NCBI RefSeq assembly: GCF_017939745.1
Contig: NZ_JAGKQQ010000001.1
Location: 7,269,299 to 7,333,298, forward strand
DNA length: 64,000 bases
Reading direction: 5' to 3'
DNA from: Gemmata palustris
GTDB taxonomy: Bacteria > Planctomycetota > Planctomycetia > Gemmatales > Gemmataceae
Each line of letters begins with the position of its first letter. The first letter of the stretch is position 1. The notes under the pieces were generated by a model. The model worked only from the letters and a program-made list of their open reading frames with translations. It was not told the origin of the DNA and searched no databases. Made by a program: the position numbers and the translations under genes. Positions 17,241 to 26,520 of this stretch are shown in pieces.

Positions 17241-19499
17241 TTACTGCGGGACGCGGGCCAACTTCCGCTTCACTTCGTCGAGCCGGCCGTCGCGTTTTCC
17301 GCGTGCCGAGAACCGCACGTCCGCTTCGTACAGTTCCCTAGCCTTTTCCCAGGCGCTCTTGGCCTTCGGCTTGTCGTTCAACCGGAACAGCACGTCGCCC
17401 AGGTGGTCCCATACGGTCGCGTCCGTGTCCCCACCGACAAGCGTCAGGGCCTTCTCCAGTTCCGCTTTCGCGTCCACAAATTTGCCCTGTCGGAATAGCA
17501 CCCAGCCCAAACTGTCGCGGTACGCGGCATTCTCCACTTCCGCGCTACCGGACTTCCGGCGCTCGATGCGGTCCAGTTCGATCGCGTGGCGGATGAGCCG
17601 CTCGGCTTCATCGAGATTGCGCCCCTGTTCCGCGAGGTGGTAGCCCAGGTCGTTGCACGCGCCGGCGGCGTCCGCGTCGTCGTCGAGGATCGCTCGCAGG
17701 AGGGCTTCCGCCTCGAGCGGCTTCTTCGCGCCCCAATACGCCCCCGCTTGTGCGTACCGCACCTTCGGTCGGTCGGTCGGCGAATCGAACTCCTCGGACA
17801 GTTTCTTGCCGTACTCGATGGCGTCGGTCCACTGGCCGAGAATTTGCAGTACCTGGTGTTTCCTCAACCGGACCGCGAGCCGTTCGGTGCCGGCCTGCTG
17901 AATAGCTTTATCCGCAGCGGCGATCGCCGCGATCGCCTTGCCCTGCTCGGCGAGGGCACGCGCGAGGTGGTAGTTGAAGAAGACGGGGGCGATCTGAACG
18001 CCCGGGGCGTCCAACCCGTCGCGGCACACGGTTTCTACCTCGGCCGGTTTCCCCGCGAACCACAGCACGTCGATGAGTGCCGAGTACGCCTCACCCTGCA
18101 ACTCTTTGGGGGCACGAAGTACGGCCTGACGGTACTGCGCCGCAGCGAGGTCGAGTCGGCGGTGCTGGCTCGCGAGCGTGCCCAGAAAGTAGTAGGTGCC
18201 GTGGGTCCGCTTGGTCCCGACGCGGAGGTCCTCGGCGGCGGCCCGCAGGAGCGCGGAAACGCCGTCCGGGTCGTTTTGGAACGCTTCGGCGATGGCCCGC
18301 GCCTTCTCTGCCGCGAACGCCTTCGCCTCGGCCGTGACCGGCGCTTCGGCCTTGTCATTCTTCTTTTCTTCGAGGAGTGCGAACGACCGATCGAGATCCG
18401 CGATGATCTCCCCGGCGCGGCGCGTGTCGAGGTGCGAGCGCACCATCACGGCGATCACTCTTGGCTCGGCCGTGATGCCGGTCAGTGCCTTGAACAGTTC
18501 GTCCGCCTCGCGCCGCGAAGCCGGGTCGCTCGCCATCTCCGCAGCGAGTACCGCGACGAGCGAGCGGTTCCGTTCGTCGCGCTCGGTCAGTTTTCGTAGT
18601 TGGGGTACAACGTCGTCGTCGCGGTTCGCGGCGTGAAGTAACTTCGCGTAGCGCTGGTACGGCTCCGGCGCTTGGGGCCGCAGTTTGAGGAACTCTTCGA
18701 GGTGCTTGAGAGCAATCACTGGTTCGCCCTGCGCCTGAAGCGCGCCCGAAAGGTTCCAGTTTAGTCGTGCGGCACTGAGCGCGTCGTCGGCCTTCTTGGG
18801 GTCCGCGAAGAGCTTCGCCGCGTCGGTGTAGGCTTCGACCGCCGAAGCGAACTTTCGGCGCTTCACGAGCAGGTGCCCCAATTGTTCGAGGCACTCGGCG
18901 GCCTCGGAGTCGGCTTCCTTCGGCGTGAACGCGGCCATCGCGATGACCGTTGCGCGGCCCTCGGTGACGAGGCCCACCGCTTTGCGGAGCGCGGCTTCGG
19001 CCGTGGAGAGATCCTTAGTCTTTTCGCTGAGTGTGGCGAGGTCGCGGAAGGCGCGAACGGCCTTCTCCGGGCGCTCGGTGATTGCCTTGCTCCCGCACGC
19101 GCGACTCACCGCCGCGACCGCCTCGGGTAACTCGCCCGCGTTGGAGAGCAAGCGCCCCAGAAGAAGGGCGGTGTCGCAGTCGTCGGGGTCTCTGGCGCTG
19201 ATCTTGCGCGCGAGGCGGATGGCTTCGGGGTCGCGCCCGAGTTGGGCGTAGAGTTTGGCGAGTTCCTTGAGCGGCTCGATCGCGTCCGGGTCTTGCTTCG
19301 CGGCCGCTTCGAGTTGCTTCGCGGCGGTCAGGAGCCGTTCGCGGCGCAGGTTCCAGATGCCCGCGCCGAAGCGCGCGAGCGCGTCGCGGTGGGCCTCGGT
19401 CATCCCCGGCGCAGCGGGTTCGGCCGACACGCACAGCACGGCACCGACAAACAAACTCGCGACCATAGCGACTCTCGCTGCGTAGGGGGCGCCCCGCAA
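17241..19499 (-). CDS. Exported tetratricopeptide-repeat protein
   Basis: The 752-residue product has an N-terminal signal sequence (VAMVASLFVGAVLCVSA, residues ~10-27). The remainder is almost entirely TPR-like helix pairs, for example LEAAAKQDPDAIEPLKELAKLYAQLG and DEAERLIRHAIELD, ending with ATVWDHLGDVLFRLNDKPKAK. It contains no catalytic motif. It is likely a periplasmic scaffold or assembly protein. The gene stands alone: convergent with the dioxygenase and divergent from the ATP-grasp-like gene. Confidence 0.85.
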   Translation of the reverse strand: MRGAPYAARVAMVASLFVGAVLCVSAEPAAPGMTEAHRDALARFGAGIWNLRRERLLTAAKQLEAAAKQDPDAIEPLKELAKLYAQLGRDPEAIRLARKISARDPDDCDTALLLGRLLSNAGELPEAVAAVSRACGSKAITERPEKAVRAFRDLATLSEKTKDLSTAEAALRKAVGLVTEGRATVIAMAAFTPKEADSEAAECLEQLGHLLVKRRKFASAVEAYTDAAKLFADPKKADDALSAARLNWNLSGALQAQGEPVIALKHLEEFLKLRPQAPEPYQRYAKLLHAANRDDDVVPQLRKLTERDERNRSLVAVLAAEMASDPASRREADELFKALTGITAEPRVIAVMVRSHLDTRRAGEIIADLDRSFALLEEKKNDKAEAPVTAEAKAFAAEKARAIAEAFQNDPDGVSALLRAAAEDLRVGTKRTHGTYYFLGTLASQHRRLDLAAAQYRQAVLRAPKELQGEAYSALIDVLWFAGKPAEVETVCRDGLDAPGVQIAPVFFNYHLARALAEQGKAIAAIAAADKAIQQAGTERLAVRLRKHQVLQILGQWTDAIEYGKKLSEEFDSPTDRPKVRYAQAGAYWGAKKPLEAEALLRAILDDDADAAGACNDLGYHLAEQGRNLDEAERLIRHAIELDRIERRKSGSAEVENAAYRDSLGWVLFRQGKFVDAKAELEKALTLVGGDTDATVWDHLGDVLFRLNDKPKAKSAWEKARELYEADVRFSARGKRDGRLDEVKRKLARVPQ

Positions 19500-19624
19500 G
19501 TCGCTGGATAATAGCCGCGATCGCGCCGCGTGCCAACGCGAACACCGAACGCTTCCACCTCACCGTCAGCGGCCCTATACTCGGAGAAGTTTCCCCACTC
19601 GCTGGTATCACGTGGCACACGTTC

Positions 19625-20473
19625 ATGGCGTCTTCCGATTATTGCGTGCTGTGTGGCGGAGACGGGGCCTGGGCGTTCGAGCCGCTCGCACGCGATCTCG
19701 CCGCCGCGCTGTGGGTGGAGGTGTCGCCCGAACCGCGACGGCTCAATTACCTGCTCTTTACGGACGCGGTTCCGCTCCCGAAGGGCTGCGAATCGTTTGT
19801 TCCACTGGATGCGATTGGACTTGCGGCCGACAAGCGCCGACTGGCTCACGTCTTCACACGCGCCCGCGTACCGATCCCCGAAACGCGCCTCTTCGATTTG
19901 TGGGACGAAGTCCAACAGTTCCGGGAGACGCGCGCGGAAACAGAGTGGTGTTTGAAGTTCCCCACCGCGAGTGGCGCGAGCGGGCACCGGATGCTGACCG
20001 AAGCGGCCCCGCCCAAGTGGTGGCCGGTGCCGTTCGTGGTGCAGGAATTCGTGCGGCTCGAGCGCCCGGAGGTGTATCGTATTTATGCCGCCGGCGGGAC
20101 GACATTCGGCTGGATGGCCCGGCGATACCCGACCGATGCGTCCACCTCGCCGTGGGTGGCACACGCACGCGGAGCGCGTTACGAGCGCGGGGGGGAAGCA
20201 CCCGAAGCCGCGACCGCGGTGGCACGGGCCGCACTTAACGCGACCGGGCTGTTGGGGTCGTTCGGGTGTGTTGATTTACTTCAGAGACCGACCGGTGAAT
20301 GGGTTGCGCTGGAGGTTGGTACCGATGGATTGGTGAACCACGTCGATCGCGCGTTGGGCGACGCGGACATGGAGAACGAGATTCAGCGCCGGATCGCAGC
20401 AGCGTTTTGGCACTGGGTTGGTGTCGCGCCGCCGTGGGGCACTTCGTGGCGAAGGCGCGAACTGGTGGGGTGA
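19625..20473 (+). CDS. ATP-grasp-like protein
   Basis: The 282-residue protein carries features of a compact ATP-grasp fold. These are EWCLKFPTASGASGHR (~115, nucleotide-binding Lys and Gly-rich loop), FVVQEFVRLERPEVYRIY (~140), and GSFGCVDLLQRPTGEWVALEVGTDGLVNHVD (~210-240, metal-binding Glu and Asn region). This resembles RimK/STM4014-like members. The next gene starts 4 nt after its stop, indicating an operon. The substrate is unknown; peptide or amine ligation is the family norm. Confidence 0.65.
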   Translation: MASSDYCVLCGGDGAWAFEPLARDLAAALWVEVSPEPRRLNYLLFTDAVPLPKGCESFVPLDAIGLAADKRRLAHVFTRARVPIPETRLFDLWDEVQQFRETRAETEWCLKFPTASGASGHRMLTEAAPPKWWPVPFVVQEFVRLERPEVYRIYAAGGTTFGWMARRYPTDASTSPWVAHARGARYERGGEAPEAATAVARAALNATGLLGSFGCVDLLQRPTGEWVALEVGTDGLVNHVDRALGDADMENEIQRRIAAAFWHWVGVAPPWGTSWRRRELVG

Positions 20474-20476
20474 ACA

Positions 20477-20776
20477 ATGTCGTTTCGACGGAAACGTGAC
20501 GAGTGGGATGAGTTCTTGAAGCAGCACGGGTCGGAGTTGCGTGCTTGCGGTATTCCAGACGCTATTACCAGTGACCGCGGACGGTTCCTGCGGTTTCTCG
20601 ATCACGGCTTCGACCAGGACGGGTGGTGGACCTCGCGCCCCTGCACACCGTGGTCGATCAGCTTTCTCACACCCGACGAGGCCATCCGGTTCGCCAACTT
20701 CCTCACGCGATACTTCGGTGAAGAGGCGCACCCCCATTTGATTCGCGAATTGCGTCAGCGCGCGGGGCGAGGATAG
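20477..20776 (+). CDS. Hypothetical protein in operon with the ATP-grasp-like gene
   Basis: The 99-residue protein is unrecognised. It is charged at the start (MSFRRKRDEWDEFLKQHG) with aromatic clusters (FLDHGFDQDGWWTSRPCTPWSISF) and a final amphipathic helix. The start lies 4 nt after the ATP-grasp stop, so it is probably co-translated and may be an accessory subunit. It ends 12 nt before the convergent heme-protein gene. Confidence 0.6.
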   Translation: MSFRRKRDEWDEFLKQHGSELRACGIPDAITSDRGRFLRFLDHGFDQDGWWTSRPCTPWSISFLTPDEAIRFANFLTRYFGEEAHPHLIRELRQRAGRG

Positions 20777-20787
20777 CCGGCGCTTCG

Positions 20788-22086
20788 CTACTTCTTCCAG
20801 TAGGCCGGCAGGTCCGGGAGCGTGTCGCGGAGGATTTCGAGTACGGCCTTGCGGTCGGCCGGTGTTAAGTGTGCGAACGGTTCCGACTTGTCCTTTTCCG
20901 TCAACACTTCGTGCAAGCGCTTCAGAGTGTGATCCTTCACTTCGGTGGGCAGCGTGGCGAAGGCCCGAGAGTAGATGAGGTAGCTGCACGGGTACTTGAA
21001 CAGGCGCGTTTTGAGGTCGAATTTACGGAGCGAGCGGCCCTGTTTGTCGAACGGCCCGCGGTCCGCGAACTCTTTCGCGAACGTCGACGTGCCCGCGATC
21101 GCGCCTTCCAGTTTCGCCTCTCCGCTGAACAGCAGGTACTTCGCCAATTCGTCGCCCGCGGACGCGATCCGGCGCTGGGCGCTCTCCCACCTGTGCCCGG
21201 CCGGTTCGCCGAGGTTCTTGTTCAGTGTTTCTTCGTAGTGGAGTGCTTGTTTGGTGCCGATCAGCGCGCGGGCGAGGCGGTTGTGCCCCTCTGTTTGGTG
21301 CTCGTAGACCATCAGCGCGACGATGTCACTGTGCGGGGTGAGGTAGTTCGCAACGGTGAACCGCGTCTTCAGTTCGGTCACGTTCTGACCGGTCGCGTTA
21401 CCTTCGGCCGCCGGGTCTTTCTTGTTCTCGACGACCCAGTTGCCCATGTGCGTCTGCTTCCCGTGCGTGCCCGTCACGTACCACCCGCCCCAGCGCTCCG
21501 AAAAGGGGCTGGAATGGTTCGTGCGGAACGTGCCCGCGTTGAGGATCGGCATCCCGACGCGGTCGGTGAACACGGAGCGCACGAGGTGCCCCGGCGCGCC
21601 GCCGGTCGCGTTAGAGGCGTGGCACGTGAGGCAGTTGTCGCGCTGGCGGAGGAACTCGACTTTGCCGTCCGGTTCCGGCTCCTGGTCGAGCGTGTAGAAC
21701 GCGGTGCCGAGTTTGGTATCGACCGCGGACAGTTCGAGCACGTCCCCGCGCAGGCAGAAGCCCAAGTAAACGTCGTCGTTGAAGTAAAGCGCGCGGGGCG
21801 TTTTGGGCGTGATCCGGTCGCGCTGAAAGCTGGTCTTGGAGAAGACTAAAATCTGCGACGATTGCGGCACGTTCAGTTCTTTGAGCAGTGACGGGAGGTA
21901 CCCGTGGTCGCCCGCGAACTTGAGCTTCACCTGACCGGCCGTGATCCGCTTTTGGAGTGCGGTCACGGCGTTCTCGGCCTGTGCGGTCTTGTAGTTGATC
22001 GGCTCGCGTTCAAAGCCATCGATCTGCGCGGCTACCGGTGACGCGACGACACACGCGACAACGGCCGAGAAAGTGAGTCGGAGCAT
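20788..22086 (-). CDS. Exported single-heme cytochrome c-like protein
   Basis: The ATG at 22086 begins a 432-residue protein with a clean signal peptide (MLRLTFSAVVACVVASPVAAQ). A single c-type heme motif, NCLTCHAS, lies near residue 160 in a loop of a domain unlike small cytochromes c. TNHSSPFSERWGGWYVTGTHG and the many conserved His residues resemble a planctomycete family of large secreted monoheme proteins of unknown function. Periplasmic electron transfer is inferred from the heme site. A longer frame to 22143 is open but has no signal-like start. Confidence 0.78.
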   Translation of the reverse strand: MLRLTFSAVVACVVASPVAAQIDGFEREPINYKTAQAENAVTALQKRITAGQVKLKFAGDHGYLPSLLKELNVPQSSQILVFSKTSFQRDRITPKTPRALYFNDDVYLGFCLRGDVLELSAVDTKLGTAFYTLDQEPEPDGKVEFLRQRDNCLTCHASNATGGAPGHLVRSVFTDRVGMPILNAGTFRTNHSSPFSERWGGWYVTGTHGKQTHMGNWVVENKKDPAAEGNATGQNVTELKTRFTVANYLTPHSDIVALMVYEHQTEGHNRLARALIGTKQALHYEETLNKNLGEPAGHRWESAQRRIASAGDELAKYLLFSGEAKLEGAIAGTSTFAKEFADRGPFDKQGRSLRKFDLKTRLFKYPCSYLIYSRAFATLPTEVKDHTLKRLHEVLTEKDKSEPFAHLTPADRKAVLEILRDTLPDLPAYWKK

Positions 22087-22199
22087 GAGCCGACCTCGAA
22101 GCGGAAAGGCGAACCGGCGGGAGGGCGATTCTGCGGGGTGCAAAGGAAGTGTAGCAGATGAAAGTGGACAGTAAAGTCCGATTTTGTGATTCGCTGCGT

Positions 22200-23264
22200 T
22201 TAGAATGGGATGGGGTCGTTTGGTCCAGCAGGTGGTAGGATGCTGCGCTCCGTTAGTTGGTGAGATGCCCGCCCATTACTGGAATACCTCCAGAGTGATG
22301 CAGGCATTTGTTCGCGAGTTAATGGCTTGAAGATCCTCATTTCAAACCAAGTGCCTGATCTCCGAATCTCCGGACTCGCCAGCACCATGATGTTCTCGGC
22401 CTCGTAGATGTTGTAATGGCCGAATCGGGTCGGTGGGGGAAATGTGGCAGCGAGTTCGTTAAGTACAGATGCCGGATCAGCGCTTGTGGTACTAACCCAA
22501 TCTCCACTGACATGTCCTTTCATGTACGTGAGAGCTGTTCCCAAGGTGAATTCCGTTACCGTGGTAGCGAGCGGATTCCGTTCGGTGTCTGGGGAACAGG
22601 TTGTCGCCATTCCGTTCTCGAATTCAAAGCCGTATCCGTGGACTGGTGGGTCGGGATCGTCAAGCGTGTTATGATGTACAGCCCACGCGTAACCGTCTTC
22701 ATATTGACGCAACAATGAGAGTGCCGGGTGATCGGGGACATTCTCCATTTCGTAGAGTTCGCGGAAAACGTGTAGGTAAATGGGATGGTTGGGGCGCATG
22801 TTTGCATCGTGTGCAAACGCTACCCACTCCCGCACTGAGGGTGGCAACTTCCTTCCCAATCGCGCTTCCGCTTCGGCAATCTCAGCCTGTCGGCCGCCGA
22901 TATCCGGCATCGGAACGCGGTACCAGCGTTCCGTGAACTCGCGGATCAGCCGCCAGCGCTCGCGCCAGCCGTCCGGGATGCCGTGTCGGAACACCGGTTC
23001 GCACTCGGTGCCGTACTTCATGAGCGCGCACCATTCCGTGCCGGCCGTCGTGCGGAGTTCGTTGCGGCGCGGTTTCAGTTCCCAGAAGCGGTCCGCGAAC
23101 ACCGGCACCTGCCGCATCTCCTCTTCGGTGCGGATCAATTCGCCGCGCGGGTCTTCGTGCTCGTCGAGCCAGTCCGCGTAGAGGAGGCGCAGCGTGCGCT
23201 CGTGCGGTTCGGCCCGGATCGCGTTCAGGAAATCGTCGTTCGTGTGGAGCATGGCTGAAGACAT
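22200..23264 (-). CDS. TIGR02996 (Gemmata repeat-companion) protein with SMI1/KNR4-like domain
   Basis: The 354-residue product starts with the hallmark TIGR02996 segment (FLNAIRAEPHERTLRLLYADWLDEHEDPRGELIR, split here: residues ~11-45). A SMI1/KNR4-like domain follows (~120-290: ARLGRKLPPSVREWVAFAHD, then GFEFENG). TIGR02996 is known almost only from Gemmataceae, and SMI1 domains often belong to toxin-immunity or signalling proteins. The N-terminal third is GC-rich like its neighbours while the rest has more A/T at third positions, suggesting a domain swap. Function unknown. Confidence 0.85.
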   Translation of the reverse strand: MSSAMLHTNDDFLNAIRAEPHERTLRLLYADWLDEHEDPRGELIRTEEEMRQVPVFADRFWELKPRRNELRTTAGTEWCALMKYGTECEPVFRHGIPDGWRERWRLIREFTERWYRVPMPDIGGRQAEIAEAEARLGRKLPPSVREWVAFAHDANMRPNHPIYLHVFRELYEMENVPDHPALSLLRQYEDGYAWAVHHNTLDDPDPPVHGYGFEFENGMATTCSPDTERNPLATTVTEFTLGTALTYMKGHVSGDWVSTTSADPASVLNELAATFPPPTRFGHYNIYEAENIMVLASPEIRRSGTWFEMRIFKPLTREQMPASLWRYSSNGRASHQLTERSILPPAGPNDPIPF

Positions 23265-23474
23265 GATCGCCTCTCACGAATGAGAGGAAAAGAGCGGAGC
23301 GAAAGTTCTGCCGCGATCTCGCAACGGTGATTGCACGCGAGCGCGCGCCGGGGTACTCTGCGTGAGTGTTGTTGGTGTGTGTTTAGCTCGGTGCTTTGCA
23401 CCAGGCTGATGTTGCGTCAGCCGAGCGAATGGCCGGGAACGCGACTTGAGGAAGGCTGTTCCAGCACTGCTTTC

Positions 23475-23557
23475 GCCCGGAGGGGTAATTCCCCTTCAGT
23501 GGACTGGAACAACCCCGCGAGTCGTGGTTCCACTGAAGGGGAATTACCCCTCCGGGC
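23475..23557. repeat. Perfect 29-bp inverted repeat (hairpin element)
   Basis: The arms at 23475-23503 and 23529-23557 are exact reverse complements: GCCCGGAGGGGTAATTCCCC... on the left and the mirrored ...TTACCCCTCCGGGC on the right. The loop is 25 nt. It lies in the ~400-bp gap between the TIGR02996 and spoVG genes. The rest of that gap holds only the spoVG terminator. The size and symmetry suggest a REP/MITE-like element, not a simple terminator. Confidence 0.85.
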
Positions 23558-23620
23558 GGCAGTGCCGTGAGCCTTCCACAACCCAGGTCGAATAGTAGAC
23601 CTCACCACAACTCGAACGCG

Positions 23621-23650
23621 AAAGCCCCGAGGTTCATACCTCGGGGCTTT
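23621..23650. terminator. Terminator downstream of spoVG
   Basis: AAAGCCCCGAGGT (23621-23633) and ACCTCGGGGCTTT (23638-23650) form a 13-bp stem with a 4-nt loop and flanking A/T runs on both sides. It lies 20 nt beyond the spoVG stop and would work in both directions. Confidence 0.8.
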
Positions 23651-23669
23651 TGGCTTTTCCACCTTCGCG

Positions 23670-24254
23670 TTACACGATCCCGGACGCGAAATCGTCGGGC
23701 CGGCCGCTCTTGGCAGCGGGGGCCGGCGCGTCGGTGCTGTGGAAGTGCGTGCCCTTCGGGGCCGCGTGCGGGCCGTGGGCTTTGACGGTCTTGCCCATCT
23801 CGGTGACCATGCCGCCGTAGCTCACGGGGACATCGTCGTCGTAGTCGAACTCGTCGTAGGTGCAGACGTAGCCCGGCAGCTTCGACCGCTCTTTTTCCTT
23901 GGCGTAGGCCTCCACGACGGCCGACTGGATCAGCTCGCGGGCGCCACTGTGGATCGGGTGCGCGATGTCCGCGTGCAGTTTCGCGCGGCCGTCCACCGCG
24001 CGCATCGCGCGCTGGTCGTCGAGCCGCGTGCCGCACTGGTTACAGAACCGCGCCCGCAGGTGGTTCTTACCGCTGCACCGACAGCACCGGTCGGTGAGCT
24101 TGCGGCTCGGCATGGCAACGAAGATGCCCTTGGTCCCCTCGATGACCTTCAAATCCCGGACGACGAAGGCGTTGTCGAAGGTGACCGAGCAGAACGCGAG
24201 CAGCCGCTCGTTGTTCTCCTCACACAACTTGATGCGAACTTCCGTGATGACCAC
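23670..24254 (-). CDS. spoVG: SpoVG family protein with inserted four-Cys cluster
   Basis: The 194-residue protein begins with the SpoVG core ([10 protein letters not shown], then [11 protein letters not shown] and [10 protein letters not shown]), and resumes with the signature [23 protein letters not shown]. Between PSRK and ADIAHPI lies a ~35-residue insertion with Cys pairs (CCRC...FCNQCG), a likely zinc ribbon. The C-terminal ~65 residues are acidic then basic and probably flexible. Ordinary SpoVG is ~90-100 residues and binds RNA/DNA. It sits 21 nt downstream of ispE, the same pairing as in many Gram-positive bacteria. Confidence 0.9.
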   Translation of the reverse strand: MVITEVRIKLCEENNERLLAFCSVTFDNAFVVRDLKVIEGTKGIFVAMPSRKLTDRCCRCSGKNHLRARFCNQCGTRLDDQRAMRAVDGRAKLHADIAHPIHSGARELIQSAVVEAYAKEKERSKLPGYVCTYDEFDYDDDVPVSYGGMVTEMGKTVKAHGPHAAPKGTHFHSTDAPAPAAKSGRPDDFASGIV

Positions 24255-24275
24255 CGCACGTCTCCTTCAGCGGGA

Positions 24276-25238
24276 TCAGGGGGTAAAACCGTGAACTACG
24301 AGTACGCGAGATTCGGGTTCGTCGGCCGGGCGCGAGTCCGTAAAGGCCGCGGCCACACTTTGAGCTTCACGCGCGTCGCGGCAGGGGGCGAAGACCGTTG
24401 ATCCGCTCCCGGACATCATCGCCCCGGCCGCGTTCAATTGACTCAATCGCTTCCGAATGCGGTCCACAATCGGCTCGATCACGAAGGCCGGCTCTTCCAG
24501 TCGGTTGAACATCGCCCGGCCCAGCGCGACCGCGTCGCGGGCCCGGTACGCCGCTCGCACGCGGTCCCCGCTCACCGGCTCGTTCGGGACCGCCAGGCGC
24601 TTGTACACTTCCACCGTGCTGATCCCCACGGGCGGGAACACCAGCACGAAACACGGACCGCTATCCGTCCCACTTCCGAGCGCCGCCGACTCCGGCGTCG
24701 TCACGTCCCCGCGCCCGGTACACCAGGCGGCCGGGAGCGAGAGGAAGAACGCCACGTCCGAACCAATGAACGCGGCAATAGCGACAAGTTCTTCGCGTGT
24801 CAGCGCCAATTTCCAAATTTGATTCAAGCCCACGAGTGCGGCCGCCGCGTCGCTCGATCCGCCGCCCAAACCGGCCTGAGTGGGGATACGTTTCGTGAGG
24901 TGGATCGAGGCCCCGAGGTCGGGCCGGTTGGCGCGAGTTCGCAGAGCGGTCGCGGCCTTGTGAACGAGATTATCCGTGCCGGATGAGAGTGTCGCGGGTT
25001 CGCAGGTGAGAGCGATTGCGCCGTTCGGCGCGGCGCGCATCTCGAGCGTGTCGAACAGGCCGACCGCGACCATCAGTGATTCGAGGTCGTGGTACCCGTC
25101 CGGGCGCTTGCGGAGGATTTCGAGAAAGAGATTGAGCTTCGCGGGTGCCGCGATAACAACGGAGTCGCGCCCGGCGAAAAACGTCGGATGGACCGGTAGC
25201 GGGTCCGCGTGCGGATGCGAGGCGCTGGAGCGCGTCAT
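24276..25238 (-). CDS. ispE: 4-diphosphocytidyl-2-C-methyl-D-erythritol kinase
   Basis: IspE phosphorylates CDP-ME in the non-mevalonate isoprenoid pathway. GHMP-kinase motifs are present: APAKLNLFLEILRKRPDGYHD near the N-terminus, the ATP-binding loop PTQAGLGGGSSDAAAAL (~130), and the C-terminal AMMSGSGSTVFAP (~280). The ATG at 25238 (MTRSSASH) gives 320 residues, close to the family norm; the frame is open to 25340 but that extension is low complexity. Cytosolic. Probably transcribed with spoVG. Confidence 0.93.
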   Translation of the reverse strand: MTRSSASHPHADPLPVHPTFFAGRDSVVIAAPAKLNLFLEILRKRPDGYHDLESLMVAVGLFDTLEMRAAPNGAIALTCEPATLSSGTDNLVHKAATALRTRANRPDLGASIHLTKRIPTQAGLGGGSSDAAAALVGLNQIWKLALTREELVAIAAFIGSDVAFFLSLPAAWCTGRGDVTTPESAALGSGTDSGPCFVLVFPPVGISTVEVYKRLAVPNEPVSGDRVRAAYRARDAVALGRAMFNRLEEPAFVIEPIVDRIRKRLSQLNAAGAMMSGSGSTVFAPCRDAREAQSVAAAFTDSRPADEPESRVLVVHGFTP

Positions 25239-25533
25239 GGTGTCGGGGCAACTCACCGGCAAGGGGAGCGGCCCATCCGTGGGTGCGAATCGAGTCCGTG
25301 CGGCCGGTGTGGAGCTGCCCGCGTGCGGTCCTGCGGGCACTCAGTGAACTGAGAGCGAACGTTAAACGAAGATTCCGGGTACGTCAAGAGGGGGATTTGG
25401 GCGAATTATCCGTTCACAGTACCCGATCAGGGGTTCGGGCGCGGTTTTTTGTCCCGGTTCCACCCGTGTCCGGAATCCGTTCTAGGCTGGTTGTTGCTCA
25501 GACCGCCGCATTCCGTCTCAGGAAGTTGCCGCT

Positions 25534-26514
25534 ATGCTGCCGCAGCGTCCGTCCGGACCCGTCTCTCACGCTCCGAACCGCCCCAGCGGGTTCGCGCCGC
25601 CCGCTTCGTATGAAACGGTGAAGAAGCGGGTCATGTCGAAGCTCGAAGACCGGCTCGATATGAGCTCGTCCAAACGGATGCCCCAATCGCTTCTGCGCCA
25701 AAGCCTTAGACAGCACGCCGAACAGATTACCGATCAAGAGGCCCGCGGATTTGCCAAAGCGGACCGCGACCGCCTGATCGAAGAAGCCCTCGCCGAATTA
25801 ATGGGGTTCGGGCCGCTCGAAGAGCTGTTCGCCGACCCGGGCGTGCGCGAGGTCATGGTGACCGGCCCCGGCACGGTGATCGCGCGCCGCGAGCACGGGC
25901 AGTGGCTCCCCACGAGCGTGAAGTTCCGCGACGAGGGGCACGTCCGCGCGACGCTCGACCGGATCGCGGCGCACGCCGAACCGGTCGGCCCGGTCATGAC
26001 CAGCATTACGCTGTTCGACATGCGCCTGCCCAACGGGTTCCGCGCGATCGCGGTGATCCCGCCGGACGCGCTCGACCAGCCCGCGACGGCCTCGTTCCTG
26101 CGCGACTCCGCGCCCTCAATCCCGATGGCATCCAAGGACACGAGTGGCGCGTTCCCGGGTCTGCCGGCCACCGGCTCGACCTCGCACGGGACGCTGAAAA
26201 CCATATCCGGCCCCACCCCCGGGTCGCGCTCCGGCAGCGGGATCACCGCGATACCGGCCCAGCGCGTGCCCAGTGAACCGCCCGCGTCGGGGATCAGTGA
26301 CCCACTCGCGCGGCACCGCGTGCGGATTCTCGAGCGCCTGCTCTCCAAGTTCGCCGCGCTGAAGGTGTACGACGTGACGCGGCTCGAAGTGACCGAGTTG
26401 CGGAAGGTCATCAGCGCGTACATTCGCGAGTACGGCGAGACCGAGAAGGTCTACCTGAGCGAGACCGACCAGGGCCGGATCATGCTCGAAATCCTGACCT
26501 CATTGCAGCGGTAA
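25534..26514 (+). CDS. CpaF/TadA N-terminal domain protein lacking the ATPase core
   Basis: The 326-residue protein matches the N-terminal part of CpaF/TadA secretion ATPases. Residues ~25-60 resemble the helical start. DRLIEEALAELMGFGPLEELFADPGVREVMVTGP, split over ~80-115, then WLPTSVKFRDEGHVRATLDRIA, VGPVMTS and RLPNGFRAIAVIPP, follow the family. No Walker A or B motif appears afterwards. Instead there is a ~90-residue Pro/Ser/Gly-rich linker (~195-265) and a new helical end (LLSKFAALKVYDVTRLEVTELRKVISAY). It is probably a regulatory or adaptor protein for a Tad-type machine; a decayed CpaF is less likely because the frame is intact. Confidence 0.75.
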   Translation: MLPQRPSGPVSHAPNRPSGFAPPASYETVKKRVMSKLEDRLDMSSSKRMPQSLLRQSLRQHAEQITDQEARGFAKADRDRLIEEALAELMGFGPLEELFADPGVREVMVTGPGTVIARREHGQWLPTSVKFRDEGHVRATLDRIAAHAEPVGPVMTSITLFDMRLPNGFRAIAVIPPDALDQPATASFLRDSAPSIPMASKDTSGAFPGLPATGSTSHGTLKTISGPTPGSRSGSGITAIPAQRVPSEPPASGISDPLARHRVRILERLLSKFAALKVYDVTRLEVTELRKVISAYIREYGETEKVYLSETDQGRIMLEILTSLQR

Positions 26515-26520
26515 AGACCA

